A stretch of 64,000 nucleotides of DNA from Mya arenaria (taxonomy: Eukaryota > Mollusca > Bivalvia > Myida > Myidae): NCBI RefSeq assembly GCF_026914265.1, contig NC_069124.1, positions 86,204,915 to 86,268,914 of the forward strand. Direction: 5' to 3'. The notes below the pieces were generated by a model. The model made no database searches. It was given only the letters and a program-made list of their open reading frames with translations, and was not told where the DNA came from. The position numbers and the translations under genes are program-made. Positions 14,161-26,957 of this stretch are shown one piece after another (the first letter of the stretch is position 1; each line of letters opens with the position of its first letter).

Positions 14161-17100
14161 ATGTCGGATCCTACAAACTAATATTGCCGATACCCAATGC
14201 CAGCTCCAACATAGCAACACTGTCGACACCCAATGTCAGATCCTACATAGCAACACTGTCGACACCCATTGTAAGATCCTACATAGCAACACTGTCGACA
14301 TCCAATGTCAGACCCTACATAGCAACACTGTCGACACACAATGCCACGTCCAACATAGCAACACTGTCGACACCCAATGTCAGATCCTACATAGCAACAC
14401 TGTCGACACCCAATGTAAGATCCTACATAGCAACACTGTCGACACCCAATGCTAGATCTTACATACGAACACTGTCGACACAATGCCACGTCCAACATAG
14501 CAACACTGTCGACACCCAATGTCAGTTCCTACATAGCAACACTGTCGACACCCAATGTTAGATTCTACATAGCAACACTGTCGACACCCAATATTAGATC
14601 CTACATAGCAACACTGTCGACACCCAATAAAAGATCGCACATAGCAACACTGTCGACACACAAAATGTTAGATCCTACAAAGCAACACTGTCGACACACA
14701 ACGTCAGGTCCAACATAGCATCACTGTCGACACCCAATGTCAGATCCTACATAACAACACTGTTGACACCCAATGTTAGATCCTACATAGCAAAACGACA
14801 CCCAATGTGAGATCCTACATAGCAACACTGTCGACACCCAATGTTAGATCATACAAACCAACACTGACGACACCCAATGTCAGATCCTACACAGCAACAC
14901 TATCGACACCCAATATCAGCTTCAACATAGCAACACTGTCGACACCCAATCTCAGATCCTACAAAGCAACCCTGTCGACACCCAATGTCAGATCCTTCAT
15001 AGCAACACCGTCGACACCAAATGTCTGATCCTATATAGCAGCACTGTCGACACCCAATGTTAGATCCTACATAGCAACACTGTTGACACCCAATGTAAGA
15101 TCCTACATAGCAACACTGTCGACACACAATGTTGGATCCTACAAAGCAACACTATCGACACACAACGTCAGCTCCAACATAGCAACACTGTCGACACACA
15201 ATGTTAGATCCTACATAGCAACCCTGTCGACACCCAATGTTAGATCCTACAAACCAACACTGTCGACACCCAATGTCAGATTATACATAGCAACACTGTC
15301 GACACCCAATATCAGCTTCAAACCAACCCAACACTGTCGACACCCAATGTTATATCCTACAAACCAACACTGTCGACATCCAATGTTAGATCCTACATAG
15401 CAACACTGTCGACATCCAATGTTAGATCCTACATAGCAACACTGTCGACACCCAATGTCAGATCCTACAAACCAACACTGTCAACACCCTATGTCAGATC
15501 CTACAAACCAACACTGTCAACACCCAATGTTATATCCTACAAACCAACACTGTCGACATCCAATGTTAGATCCTACATAGCAACACTGTCGACACCCTAT
15601 GTCAGATCCTACAAACCAACACTGTCGACATCCTATGTTAGATCCTACATAGCAACACTGTCGACACCCAATGTTATATCCTACAAACCAACACTGTCGA
15701 CATCCAATGTTAGATCCTACAAACCAACACTGTCGACATCCGATGTTAGATCCTACATAGCAACACTGTCGACATCCAATGTTAGATCCTACATAGCAAC
15801 ACTGTCGACACCCAATGTTATATCCTACAAACCAATACTGTCGACACCGTATGTTATATCCTACAAACCAACAATGTCAACACCCAATGTTATATCCTAC
15901 AAACCAACACTGTCGACATCCAATGTTAGATCCTACATAGCAACACTGTCGACACCCAATGTTATATCCTACAAACCAACACTGTCGACATCCAATGTTA
16001 GATCCTACATAGCAACACTGTCGACACCCAATGTCAGATCCTACAAACCAACACTGTCAACACCCTATGTTAGATCCTACAAACCAACACTGTCAACACC
16101 CTATGTTAGATCCTACAAACCAACACTGTCAACACCCTAGGTTAGATCCTACAAACCAACACTGTCAACACCCAATGTTATATCCTACAAACCAACACTG
16201 TCAACACCAAATGTTATATCCTACAAACCAACACTGTCGACACCCAATGTTAGATTCTACAAACCAACACTGTCGACATCCTATGTTATATCCTACAAAC
16301 CAACACTGTCAACATCCAATGTTATATCCTACAAACCAACACTGTCAACACCCTATGTTAGATCCCACATACCAACACTGTCAAGACCCTATGTTATATC
16401 CTACAAACCAACACTGTCAACACCCTATGTTATATCCTACAAACCAACACTGTCAACATCCAATGTTTTATCCTACAAACCAACACTGTCAACACCCTAT
16501 GTTAGATCCCACAAACCAACACTGTCAAAACCCAATGTTATATCCTTCAAACCAACACTGTCAACACCCTATGTTAGATCCTACAAACCAACACTGTCAA
16601 CACCCTATGTTAGATCCTACATAGCAACACTGTCAACACCCAATGTTAGATCCTACAAACCAACACTGTCAATACCCAATGTTATATCCTACAAACCAAC
16701 ACTGTCAACACCCTATGTTAGATCCTACAAACCAACACTGTCGACACCCTATGTTATATCCTACAAACCAACACTGTCGACATCCTATGTTAGATCCTAC
16801 AAACCAACACTGTCAACACCCAATGTTAGATCCTACAAACCAACACTGTCGACACCCTATGTTAGATCCTACAAACCAACACTGTCGATATCCTATGTTA
16901 TATCCTACAAACCAACACTGTCAACACCCAATGTTAGATCCTACAAACCAACACTGTCAATACCCAATGTTATATCCTACAAACCAACACTGTCGACATC
17001 CTATGTTATATCCTACAAACCAACACTGTCAACACCCTATGTTAGATCCTACAAACCAACACTGTCAACACCCTATGTCAGAGCATACAAACCGACACTG

Positions 17101-17415
17101 CCGATACCTTATGTCAGCCCCACATAGCAACACTGTCGACACCCTATGTCAGCTCCTACATAGCAACACTGTCGACACCCTATGTCAGCTCCAACATAGC
17201 AACACTGTCGACACCCTATGTCAGCTCCTACATAACAACACTGTCGACACCCTATGTCAGCTCCAACATAGCAATACTGTCAACACCCAATGTCAGACCA
17301 TACAAACCGACACTGCCGATACCCAATGTCAGCCCCCACATAGCAACACTGTCGACATCCAATGTCAGATCCTACAAACCAACACTGTCGACAACTTATG
17401 TCAGCTCCAACATCG
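14161..17415. repeat. 36-bp array, zones B to D (GATCCTACA-type units)
   Basis: The same 36-bp monomer continues but its second half changes from GCCCCCACATACC to GATCCTACATAGC (zone B, to about 15,450), then to GATCCTACAAACC with GTCAACACCCTATGT (zone C, to about 17,090), and ends with a short AGCTCCAACATAGC zone. Change between zones is stepwise while neighbours stay alike, the pattern expected from local unequal exchange. The core CACTGTCGACACC is retained until zone C, where GTCGAC often becomes GTCAAC. Long frames here are by-products of the period. Confidence 0.94.
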
Positions 17416-18157
17416 CAAGAATGACGAAGTTATAAATACAAATATTTATATCAGATATTTCTTATCACATCATTAGATTTAAGAAGTAATGAAAGTGTAT
17501 CGGAGTCAATACAAGGGGTGTTAGCGCTTTCTTAAACTATTGTCAGACACAATTTCCATCAACATACAATAATCGAGCATGATTTATTGACTTGTCAATA
17601 CCAAGGAACTTAAAATATATCGTTCTAGAAAAACGATATACATAATTATATATTCAATTATGACAGGGATACGTTTTGCACTGCTCCTAAATAACAACAC
17701 AACACTGCAGCAGTATAACGTGTCATTTGGTCGGCATGGACACGAAGGGGAGGGAGGGGGAGAGAAAGAGATATCGGTCCGATTGGGTGGTCAAGGTGAC
17801 ATCAAGAAACCAGATGTACACTAATATAATTATGAAGATAAGACATAACATTCAATATCTGGTTTTCATTCATGAAAAAATATGATGGATATCACGTATG
17901 TCTGAGAAAGCAGTTTAATGCCGCTCCAATCACGATACTCGTGCAATAAAACACAAGCTGTGAGTGAAGCGGCAAAGTTTTACTACCGTTTGTAAATCTT
18001 TCAAACGAAGCGTGAATGGAACTGTTTCGAACAGTTCAGTAAACAGGAAATTATTTTTTGCCCGATTTTTTTCCATACCAAATTACCCTCAGAACATGCT
18101 CGAGCCGACAACTGGTGTGTACTTTTAAGTTGCTTGGGAACGTATAAAAAAGGACTT
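17416..18157. other. Spacer, no gene recognised
   Basis: Mostly AT-rich, with a short purine-rich run near 17,744-17,775. No coding motif, transposon end or RNA gene that I can support. Confidence 0.4.
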
Positions 18158-18395
18158 GGTAACGGCTATGGTCAGTTTATACAGTGTCATTGGTCAAGGC
18201 TATGGTTAGTTTATACAGTGTCATTGGTCAAGGCTATGGTCAGTTTATACAGTGCCATTGGTCAAGGCTATCGTCAGTTTATACAGTGTCATTGGTCAAG
18301 GCTATGATCAGGTTATAGTGTCATTGGTCAAGGCTATGGTCAGGTTATACAGTGCCATTGGTCAAGGCTATGGTCAGTTTATACAGTGTCATTTT
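18158..18395. repeat. 34-bp minisatellite, about 7 units
   Basis: Units read GGTCAAGGCTATGGTCAG then TTTATACAGTGTCATT. Seven copies with few changes run head to tail; one is shortened. The period is not a multiple of three and no open frame crosses it. Confidence 0.9.
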
Positions 18396-19753
18396 GTAGC
18401 AAGTGCAAGTAACTCTTGGTTATAACGACTGAACATATCTTACATCCATCATTCCATGTGTAGTAAACATCTGTATGTGCGTACCGTACGATATCAGTTT
18501 GACTGGATTTGTAAAACGATTTGTCAAATTCGCAAACTTATCGGATTTTGAAACGTCCATATCGCTGTATATCTGAAGTTTGGAAAGCGCCATAACTCTT
18601 TTAGACTTGTCGAATGTTTTACGTCTATTGCTCGTGTTCAGAATCATTACAATAGACTCGTTTCAGAGGAATAGTCCGGACTTGCAAGCTACAATCAAGC
18701 CGCCGCGCTAACCGCTTTTTGTAGTGCTGAAATCAGCATTTTCAAAATATTTCAGGGGCCAGTACTTACTTAACATGTATTCATACAGCACGGCAATCAA
18801 CACCTCACCTTTTACTGTATGTGGGGGAGACATGGTAATTACAACCGTCTCTGCTAGCGCTACTTTACCGTTTTGCACGAACAGTTTGTTTTTCTAGACT
18901 TTGTTATTCAATTGGCTTTTTAAGATTTCAAAGGATTTTAGACATTAATCTAATTTTCACTGCAACAGACTTATCATATCAAAGGAAATATTTCGAGATA
19001 AATATAACATCGATTACAGATCAGCGAAGATGAATTACGGCATTGAAAAGCCTTTGGATACAGCCCAATATCTTGTTTATCATACAATATTAGCCAGATA
19101 ATTTTTGTCGCATGCAGATAATATTAATACTATCGTACATGATGCTGAAAGATTACGACGGAAACATGACGTGTAATTAAAATTTTATCAAGAAAATTGC
19201 ATCTTGCAATTTACTGGCAACTTGAAGGCCTGGCGTGGTGGTGGAAACGTCTATCGTGCACCGTGCAGCACTTACATATCGCCCCTGCACATTATCATTC
19301 ATCCCTTTTCTGTAATACGATTTGTTCAAGGTGAAGACCACCAGCTTCAATACTTGTTTTCGTGGATGGGATTAAACGGTTGTTTTCTCCAATCCCAAAC
19401 ACCTGGAACAAAAGAATAACGGTTGATACACAATTAATACATTTTCTTGGTTAGTTACCTATATAGCTGTCTCGGGATAACACCTGTGAACCTGAAGGTG
19501 CAGTCGATCTGTTTGGAACAACACATGCATAAAGAGTTTGGCAGTTTTTTGGAGATTCATCAATTTCTATCACATAACAGATTTCCAAATGTTTATCATA
19601 ATAAACGAAAAGTCACGTTTAAATTTATTGTTGTTTGTTGTTGTGTTCATCAGATCAAGACCATACGTTCATGCACGCAAAACGGACTTCCGATTTTGAA
19701 TGACGGCACTTCTCATAAATATTCATATCCATGCAACAGATTCGTACTTATGC
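18396..19753. other. Spacer before the 51-bp array, no gene recognised
   Basis: Frames at 18,420-18,647 (-), 19,204-19,419 (+) and the first part of 19,447-19,839 (+) have no motif I know. The last one simply runs into the first unit of the 51-bp array in phase. Confidence 0.4.
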
Positions 19754-22376
19754 GTTTGTTGCCAGAAAATGTGACTGTTGTCCAATATCTGACCCATGAG
19801 TTACAGAGATTGCCAGTAGATGAGACTGTTGTCAAATAACGGATCCACGAGTTTCAGAGCTTGCCAGTAAATGAGACTGTTGTCCAAGATCGGATTCCAG
19901 AGTTACACAGCTTGCCAGTAAATGAGACTGTTGTCCAACAACGGATCAAAGAGTCACACAGCTTGCCAGTAAATGAGACTGTTGGCTAACAACGGATTCA
20001 TGAGTCACAGAGCTTGCCAGTAAATGAGACTGTTGGCCAACAACGGATCAATGAGTCACATAGCTTGCCAGTAAATGAGACTGTTGGCCAACAACGGATC
20101 AATGAGTCACATAGCTTGCCAGTAAATGAGACTGTTGGCCAACAACGGATTTATGAGTCACATAGCTTGCCAGTAAATGAGACTGTTGGCCAACAACGGA
20201 TCAATGAGTCACATAGCTTGCCAGTAAATGAGACTGTTGGCCAACAACGGATTTATGAGTCACATAGCTTGCCAGTAAATGAGACTGTTGGCTAACAACG
20301 GATTTATGAGTCACAGAGCTTGCCAGTAGATGAGACTGTTGTCCAACAACGAATCAATAAGTCACAGAGCTTGCCAGTAAATGAGACTGTTGTCCAACAA
20401 TGGATTCATGAGTCACAGAGCTTGCCAGTAAATGAGACTGTTGGCCAACAACGGATCGATGAGTCACAGAGCTTGCCAGTAAATGAGACTGTTGGCCAAC
20501 AACGGATAAATGAGTCACATAGCTTGCCAGTAAATGAGACTGTTGACCAACAACGGATTTATGAGTCACATAGCTTGCCAGTAAATGAGACTGTTGGCCA
20601 ACAACGGATCAATGAGTCACATAGCTTGCCAGTAAATGAGACTGTTGACCAACAACGGATTTATGAGTCACATAGCTTGCCAGTAAATGAGACTGTTGGC
20701 TAACAACGGATTTATGAGTCACAGAGCTTGCCAGTAGATGAGACTGTTGGCTAACAACGAATCAATGAGTCACAGAGCTTGCCAGTAACTGAGACTGTTG
20801 TCCAACAACGGATTCATGAGTCACAGAGCTTGCCAGTAAATGAGACTGTTGGCCAACAACGGATCGATGAGTCACAGAGCTTGCCAGTAAATAAGACTGT
20901 TGGCCAACAACGGATAAATGAGTCACATAGCTTGCCAGTAAATGAGACTGTTGGCCAACAACGGATTTATGAGTCACATAGCTTGCCAGTAAATGAGACT
21001 GTTGGCCCACAACGGATCAATGAGTTACATAGCTTGCCAGTAAATGAGACTGTCGGCCAACAACGGATTTATGAGTCACAGAGCTTGCCAGTAAATGAGA
21101 CTGTTGGCTAACAACGGATTTATGAGTCACAGAGCTTGCCAATAGATGAGACTGTTGGCTAACAACGGATCAATGAGTCACAGAGCTTGCCAGTAAATGA
21201 GACTGTTGTCCAACAACGGATTCATGAGTCACAGAGCTTGCCAGTAAATGAGACTGTTGACCAACAACGGAATCATGAGTCACAGAGCTTACCAGTAAAT
21301 GAGACTGTTGTCTAACAACGGATTTATGAGTCACAGAGCTTGCCAGTAGATGAGACTGTTGGCTAACAACGGATCAATGAGTCACAGAGCTTGCCAGTAG
21401 ATGAGACTGTTGGCCAACAACGAATCAATGAGTCACAGAGCTTGCCAGTAAATGAGACTGTTGTCCAACAACGGATTCATGAGTCACAGAGCTTGCCAGT
21501 AAATGAGACTGTTGGCCAACAACGGATCGATGAGTCACAGAGCTTGCCAGTAAATGAGACTGTTGGCCAACAACGGATAAATGAGTCACATAGCTTGCCA
21601 GTAAATGAGACTGTTGGTCAACAACGGATTTATGAGTCACATAGCTTGCCAGTAAATGAGACTGTTGGCCAACAACGGATCAATGAGTCACAAAGCTTGC
21701 CAGTAAATGAGACTGTTGGCCAACAACGGATTTATGAGTCACAGAGCTTGCCAATAGATGAGACTGTTGGCTAACAACGGATCAATGAGTCACAGAGCTT
21801 GCCAGTAAATGAGACTGTTGTCCAACAACGGATACATGAGTCACAGAGCTTGCCAGTAAATGAGACTGTTGGCCAACAACGGAATCATGAGTCACAGAGC
21901 TTACCAGTAAATGAGACTGTTGGCTAACAACGGATTTATGAGTCATAGAGCTTGCCAGTAGATGAGACTGTTGGCTAACATCGGATCAATGAGTCACAGA
22001 GCTTGCCAGTAGATGAGACTGTTGGCCAACAACGGATAAATGAGTCACAGAGCTTGCCAGAAGAAGAGACTGTTGGCCAACAACGGATAAATGAGTTACA
22101 TAGCTTGCCAGTAAATAAGACTGTTGGCTAACAACGGATCAATGAGTTACAGAGCTGGCCAAAATATGTACTTGCCAGTAGATGTGATTGTTGGCCAACT
22201 ACGGCTCAATGAGTTACAGAGCTTGCCAAAATATGTGACTGTTGGCCAACAACGGATTCATGATTTCCAGATCTTGCCAGAAGATGTGACTGTTGGCCAA
22301 CAACGGATTTATGATTTCCAGATCTTGCCAGAAGATGTGACTGTTGCCCAACAAGGGATCAATATGTTACAGATAC
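19754..22376. repeat. 51-bp minisatellite, array 1 (about 51 units)
   Basis: The monomer contains GCTTGCCAGTAAATGAGACT, then GTTGGCCAACAACGGAT, then AATGAGTCACATA. It encodes a 17-residue repeat (SLPVNETVGQQRINESH type) on the plus strand, but many units carry TAA in place of CAA (GGCTAACAACGG), so no long product is possible. Every typical unit holds a perfect TGAGTCA, the AP-1 consensus. The array decays at its right end into LPEDVTV-type units and stops near 22,376. It lies inside a larger tandem duplication. Confidence 0.95.
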
Positions 22377-23807
22377 AATTAAACAATGTACTTTAATGAT
22401 GTTTTAGTCGAAATACACCGTAAGTTTATAAATAATTTAAATGCGTTGCCAGACATATGAACATAACTCCTTAGTAAATCTGGTTTAGTTATATTTGTCC
22501 GTCTACGTATACAGCCAATCAAAGTCAAAGAACAATACCTTGATTTTTCTGACACATTCCCAGAGAGGGAAATGAAATAAATGATGCGTGGCACGATAAA
22601 TCAATAAACCTGTTAAACACTTCAATGCCATTTGTAAAAGCGCAATTATTTGAAAGACATAACGAACGTCTGTGTCTGGTTTTGTGCGAGATCGTAGGAT
22701 ATATACGTGATTCTCTGTTAGTTTTGTCAAATGCTGACACCTTTTTTGATTCGGCTTATATTAACAAAAGTGGACACCGCGGTTTATGGAGGGGCGTAAC
22801 TCAAGATATGTTTTAGCCTCAGTAATGGGACATGTTATCCATATTCGTATTACAATTGTGAAGATAGGTACCAAGTATACTACCATAATTATGTTCTTTA
22901 CTGGGGTTGTGGGTTCGCGTTTTGGTGGGAGATTTTTAAATTTTAGTAAATATATAAGAGTTTGCCTTGAACATTAGACGACGAGCAAAAGTGGATACGA
23001 ATTAATACGAGATTAAATACCTGTGTTCACTTCCCGTTGTTATCAGAATTATAATTATGATGATGATTCTACAACACCAAACGTGCTACGACAGTGTGTG
23101 AATGTGGTTCAGTATGGCGGTTGATGGACCCACTGTATGCTTACTATGCTAGTCGTAAAATGTGGAATGAGGCTGTCAAACTTATGGTGGCATCATGTGA
23201 GTGCCGTGAGAAATTTGAGCGTATTAACCACTTAATTTTCGCAATAATTATCTAGCTATCTAGTTGAACGTTCTTAGGTAAGATAAATATCGTAATATTT
23301 ATATGAAAAACTACAAGACTAAAACAGGCTAGTTATAGTTTGCGAATTTCACTTAGTAAGTTGTAACACGAATCTTGTCTTATTATTTCTCGTAATGAAA
23401 CCAAAGGCTGAGCGGTGAAACTTTCGCGCCAAAATGCCATGTGACTACACAGAGGGAGGAGCTAGTGGGTCAAATAAATGCGAACACCAAATAAGTTGAA
23501 GTTCATGTTTTGGCCATCTGCAGAAAACGGTTCGAGCTTTCTCGGCCTCCGGCCTCGCTGCGCTCATTCCATTTTCGGTAGAACTCTAACATGTAGTTAC
23601 AGGTGTTACGGGCGTTCACAATGTTTCTCTCAATGAACAGCCTAAGAAAAAACACACCCAGAGACTTCTGCGTACATCCTTCGGTTGTGCATGCATGTCC
23701 AGTAGAATGTTTTCAGCAGTTCAGTGCGTTCATATTGTGCTAGAAAAACGACATTAGTGTTTAATCGAACATCTGTTGGGGTATATAAACAAGTGATATA
23801 GATCTCG
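19996..23807. repeat. Segmental duplication, copy 1 (3,812 bp)
   Basis: This segment holds the right part of the 51-bp array and about 1.4 kb of unique flank. It is followed at once by a second copy (23,808-26,957). The offset is 3,812 bp at the left end (19,996 matches 23,808) but 3,149-3,150 bp on the right (22,124 matches 25,273). The difference is 13 units of 51 bp less a one-base insertion. Outside the array I count roughly ten single-base differences over about 1.7 kb. No gene is recognised in the unique part (22,377-23,807). Confidence 0.88.
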
Positions 23808-25525
23808 ATTCATGAGTCACAGAGCTTGCCAGTAAATGAGACTGTTGGCCAACAACGGATCAATGAGTCACATAGCTTGCCAGTAAATGAGACTGTTGGC
23901 CAACAACGGATCAATGAGTCACATAGCTTGCCAGTAAATGAGACTGTTGGCCAACAACGGATTTATGAGTCACATAGCTTGCCAGTAAATGAGACTGTTG
24001 GCCAACAACGGATCAATGAGTCACATAGCTTGCCAGTAAATGAGACTGTTGGCCAACAACGGATTTATGAGTCACATAGCTTGCCAGTAAATGAGACTGT
24101 TGTCCAACAACGGATTCATGAGTCACAGAGCTTGCCAGTAAATGAGACTGTTGGCCAACAACGGATCGATGAGTCACAGAGCTTGCCAGTAAATGAGACT
24201 GTTGGCCAACAACGGATAAATGAGTCACATAGCTTGCCAGTAAATGAGACTGTTGACCAACAACGGATTTATGAGTCACATAGCTTGCCAGTAAATGAGA
24301 CTGTTGACCAACAACGGATTTATGAGTCACATAGCTTGCCAGTAAATGAGACTGTTGGCCAAAAATGGATCAATGAGTCACAGAGCTTGCCAGTAAATGA
24401 GACTGTTGTCCAACAACGGATTCATGAGTCACAGAGCTTGCCAGTAAATGAGACTGTTGGCCAACAACGGAATCATGAGTCACAGAGCTTACCAGTAAAT
24501 GAGACTGTTGTCTAACAACGGATTTATGAGTCACAGAGCTTGCCAGTAGATGAGACTGTTGGCTAACAACGGATCAATGAGTCACAGAGCTTGCCAGTAG
24601 ATGAGACTGTTGGCCAACAACGAATCAATGAGTCACAGAGCTTGCCAGTAAATGAGACTGTTGGCCAACAACGGATCGATGAGTCACAGAGCTTGCCAGT
24701 AAATGAGACTGTTGGCCAACAACGGATAAATGAGTCACATAGCTTGCCAGTAAATGAGACTGTTGGCCAACAACGGATTTATGAGTCACATAGCTTGCCA
24801 GTAAATGAGACTGTTGGCCAACAACGGATCAATGAGTCACAAAGCTTGCCAGTAAATGAGACTGTTGGCCAACAACGGATTTATGAGTCACAGAGCTTGC
24901 CAATAGATGAGACTGTTGGCTAACAACGGATCAATGAGTCACAGAGCTTGCCAGTAAATGAGACTGTTGTCCAACAACGGATTCATGAGTCACAGAGCTT
25001 GCCAGTAAATGAGACTGTTGGCCAACAACGGAATCATGAGTCACAGAGCTTACCAGTAAATGAGACTGTTGGCTAACAACGGATTTATGAGTCATAGAGC
25101 TTGCCAGTAGATGAGACTGTTGGCTAACATCGGATCAATGAGTCACAGAGCTTGCCAGTAGATGAGACTGTTGGCCAACAACGGATAAATGAGTCACAGA
25201 GCTTGCCAGAAGAAGAGACTGTTGGCCAACAACGGATAAATGAGTTACATAGCTTGCCAGTAAATAAGACTGTTGGCTAACAACGGATCAATGAGTTACA
25301 GAGCTGGCCAAAATATGTACTTGCCAGTAGATGTGATTGTTGGCCAACTACGGCTCAATGAGTTACAGAGCTTGCCAAAATATGTGACTGTTGGCCAACA
25401 ACGGATTCATGATTTCCAGATCTTGCCAGAAGATGTGACTGTTGGCCAACAACGGATTTATGATTTCCAGATCTTGCCAGAAGATGTGACTGTTGCCCAA
25501 CAAGGGATCAATATGTTACAGATAC
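23808..25525. repeat. 51-bp minisatellite, array 2 (about 34 units)
   Basis: The same monomer as array 1, in the same order at both ends but 13 units shorter. The frame at 23,826-24,515 (+, 229 codons) is a run of units without the recurrent TAA. TGAGTCA is kept in nearly every unit. Confidence 0.95.
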
Positions 25526-26957
25526 AATTAAACAATGTACTTTAATGATGTTTTAGTCGAAATACACCGTAAGTTTATAAATAATTTAAATGCGTTGCCA
25601 GACATATGAACATAACTCCTTAGTAAATCTGGTTTAGTTATATTTGTCCGTCTACGTATACAGCCAATCAAAGTCAAAGAACAATACCTTGATTTTTCTG
25701 ACACATTCCCAGAGAGGGAAATGAAATAAATGATGCGTGGCACGATAAATCAATAAACTTGTTAAACACTTCAATGCCATTTGTAAAAGCGCAATTATTT
25801 GAAAGACATAACGAACGTCTGTGTCTGGTTTTGTGCGAGATCGTAGGATATATACGTGATTCTCTGTTAGTTTTGTCAAATGCTGACACCTTTTTTGATT
25901 CGGCTTATATTAACAAAAGTGGACACCGCGGTTTATGGAGGGGCGTAACTCAAGATATGTTTTAGCCTCAGTAATGGGACATGTTATCCATATTCGTATT
26001 ACAATTGTGAAGATAGGTACCAAGTATACTACCATAATTATGTTTTTTACTGGGGTTGTGGGTTCGCGTTTTGGTGGGAGATTTTTAAATTTTAGTAAAT
26101 ATATAAGAGTTTGCCTTGAACATTAGACGACGAGCAAAAGTGGATACGAATCAATACGAGATTAAATACTTGTGTTCACTTCCCGTTGTTATCAGAATTA
26201 TAATTATGATGATGATTCTACAACACCAAACGTGCTACGACAGTGTGTGCATGTGGTTCAGTATGGCGGTTGATGGACCCACTGTATGCTTACTATGCTA
26301 GTCGTAAAATGGGTAATGAGGGTGTCTAACTTATGGTGGCATCATGTGAGTGCCGTGAGAAATTTGAGCGTATTAACCACTTAATTTTCGCAATAATTAT
26401 CTAGCTATCTAGTTGAACGTTCTTAGGTAAGATAAATATCGTAATATTTATATGAAAAACTACAAGACTAAAACAGGCTAGTTATAGTTTGCGAATTTCA
26501 CTTAGTAAGTTGTAACACGAATCTTGTCTTATTATTTCTCGTAATGAAACCAAAGGCTGAGCGGTGAAACTTTCGCGCCAAAATGCCATGTGACTACACA
26601 GAGGGAGGAGCTAGTGGGTCAAATAAATGCGAACACCAAATAAGTTGAAGTTCATGTTTTGGCCATCTGCAGAAAACGGTTCGAGCTTTCTCGGCCTCCG
26701 GCCTCGCTGCGCTCATTCCATTTTCGGTAGAACTCTAACATGTAGTTACAGGTGTTACGGGCGTTCACAATGTTTCTCTCAATGAACAGCCTAAGAAAAA
26801 AACACATCCAGAGACTTCTGCGTACATCCTTCGGTTGTGCATGCATGTCCAGTAGAATGTTTTCAGCAGTTCAGTGCGTTCATATTGTGCTAGAAAAACG
26901 ACATTAGTGTTTAATCGAACATCTGTTGGGGTATATAAACAAGTGATATAGATCTCG
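23808..26957. repeat. Segmental duplication, copy 2 (3,150 bp)
   Basis: The junction is visible: the sequence ending GATATAGATCTCG at 23,807 is followed directly by ATTCATGAGTCAC of the array. In copy 2 the same GATATAGATCTCG at 26,957 is followed by unique TACTCATTT. So copy 1 joined its right end to the middle of the array. Copy 2 has one extra A in a run near 26,797. Small frames shared by both copies (for example 22,124/25,273 +) are array-derived or have no known motif. Confidence 0.88.

Noticed and set aside
13176..14561. 461-codon open frame (+) and similar long frames in the 36-bp array
   Set aside because: The 36-bp period is 12 codons and the unit lacks stops in several frames, so frames open on both strands at once. 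No start context, splice sites or non-repeat domain.
18670..18720. tRNA-like A-box motif (minus strand GGTTAGCGCGGCGG)
   Set aside because: No B box and no foldable cloverleaf follow; likely chance or a very old SINE relic.
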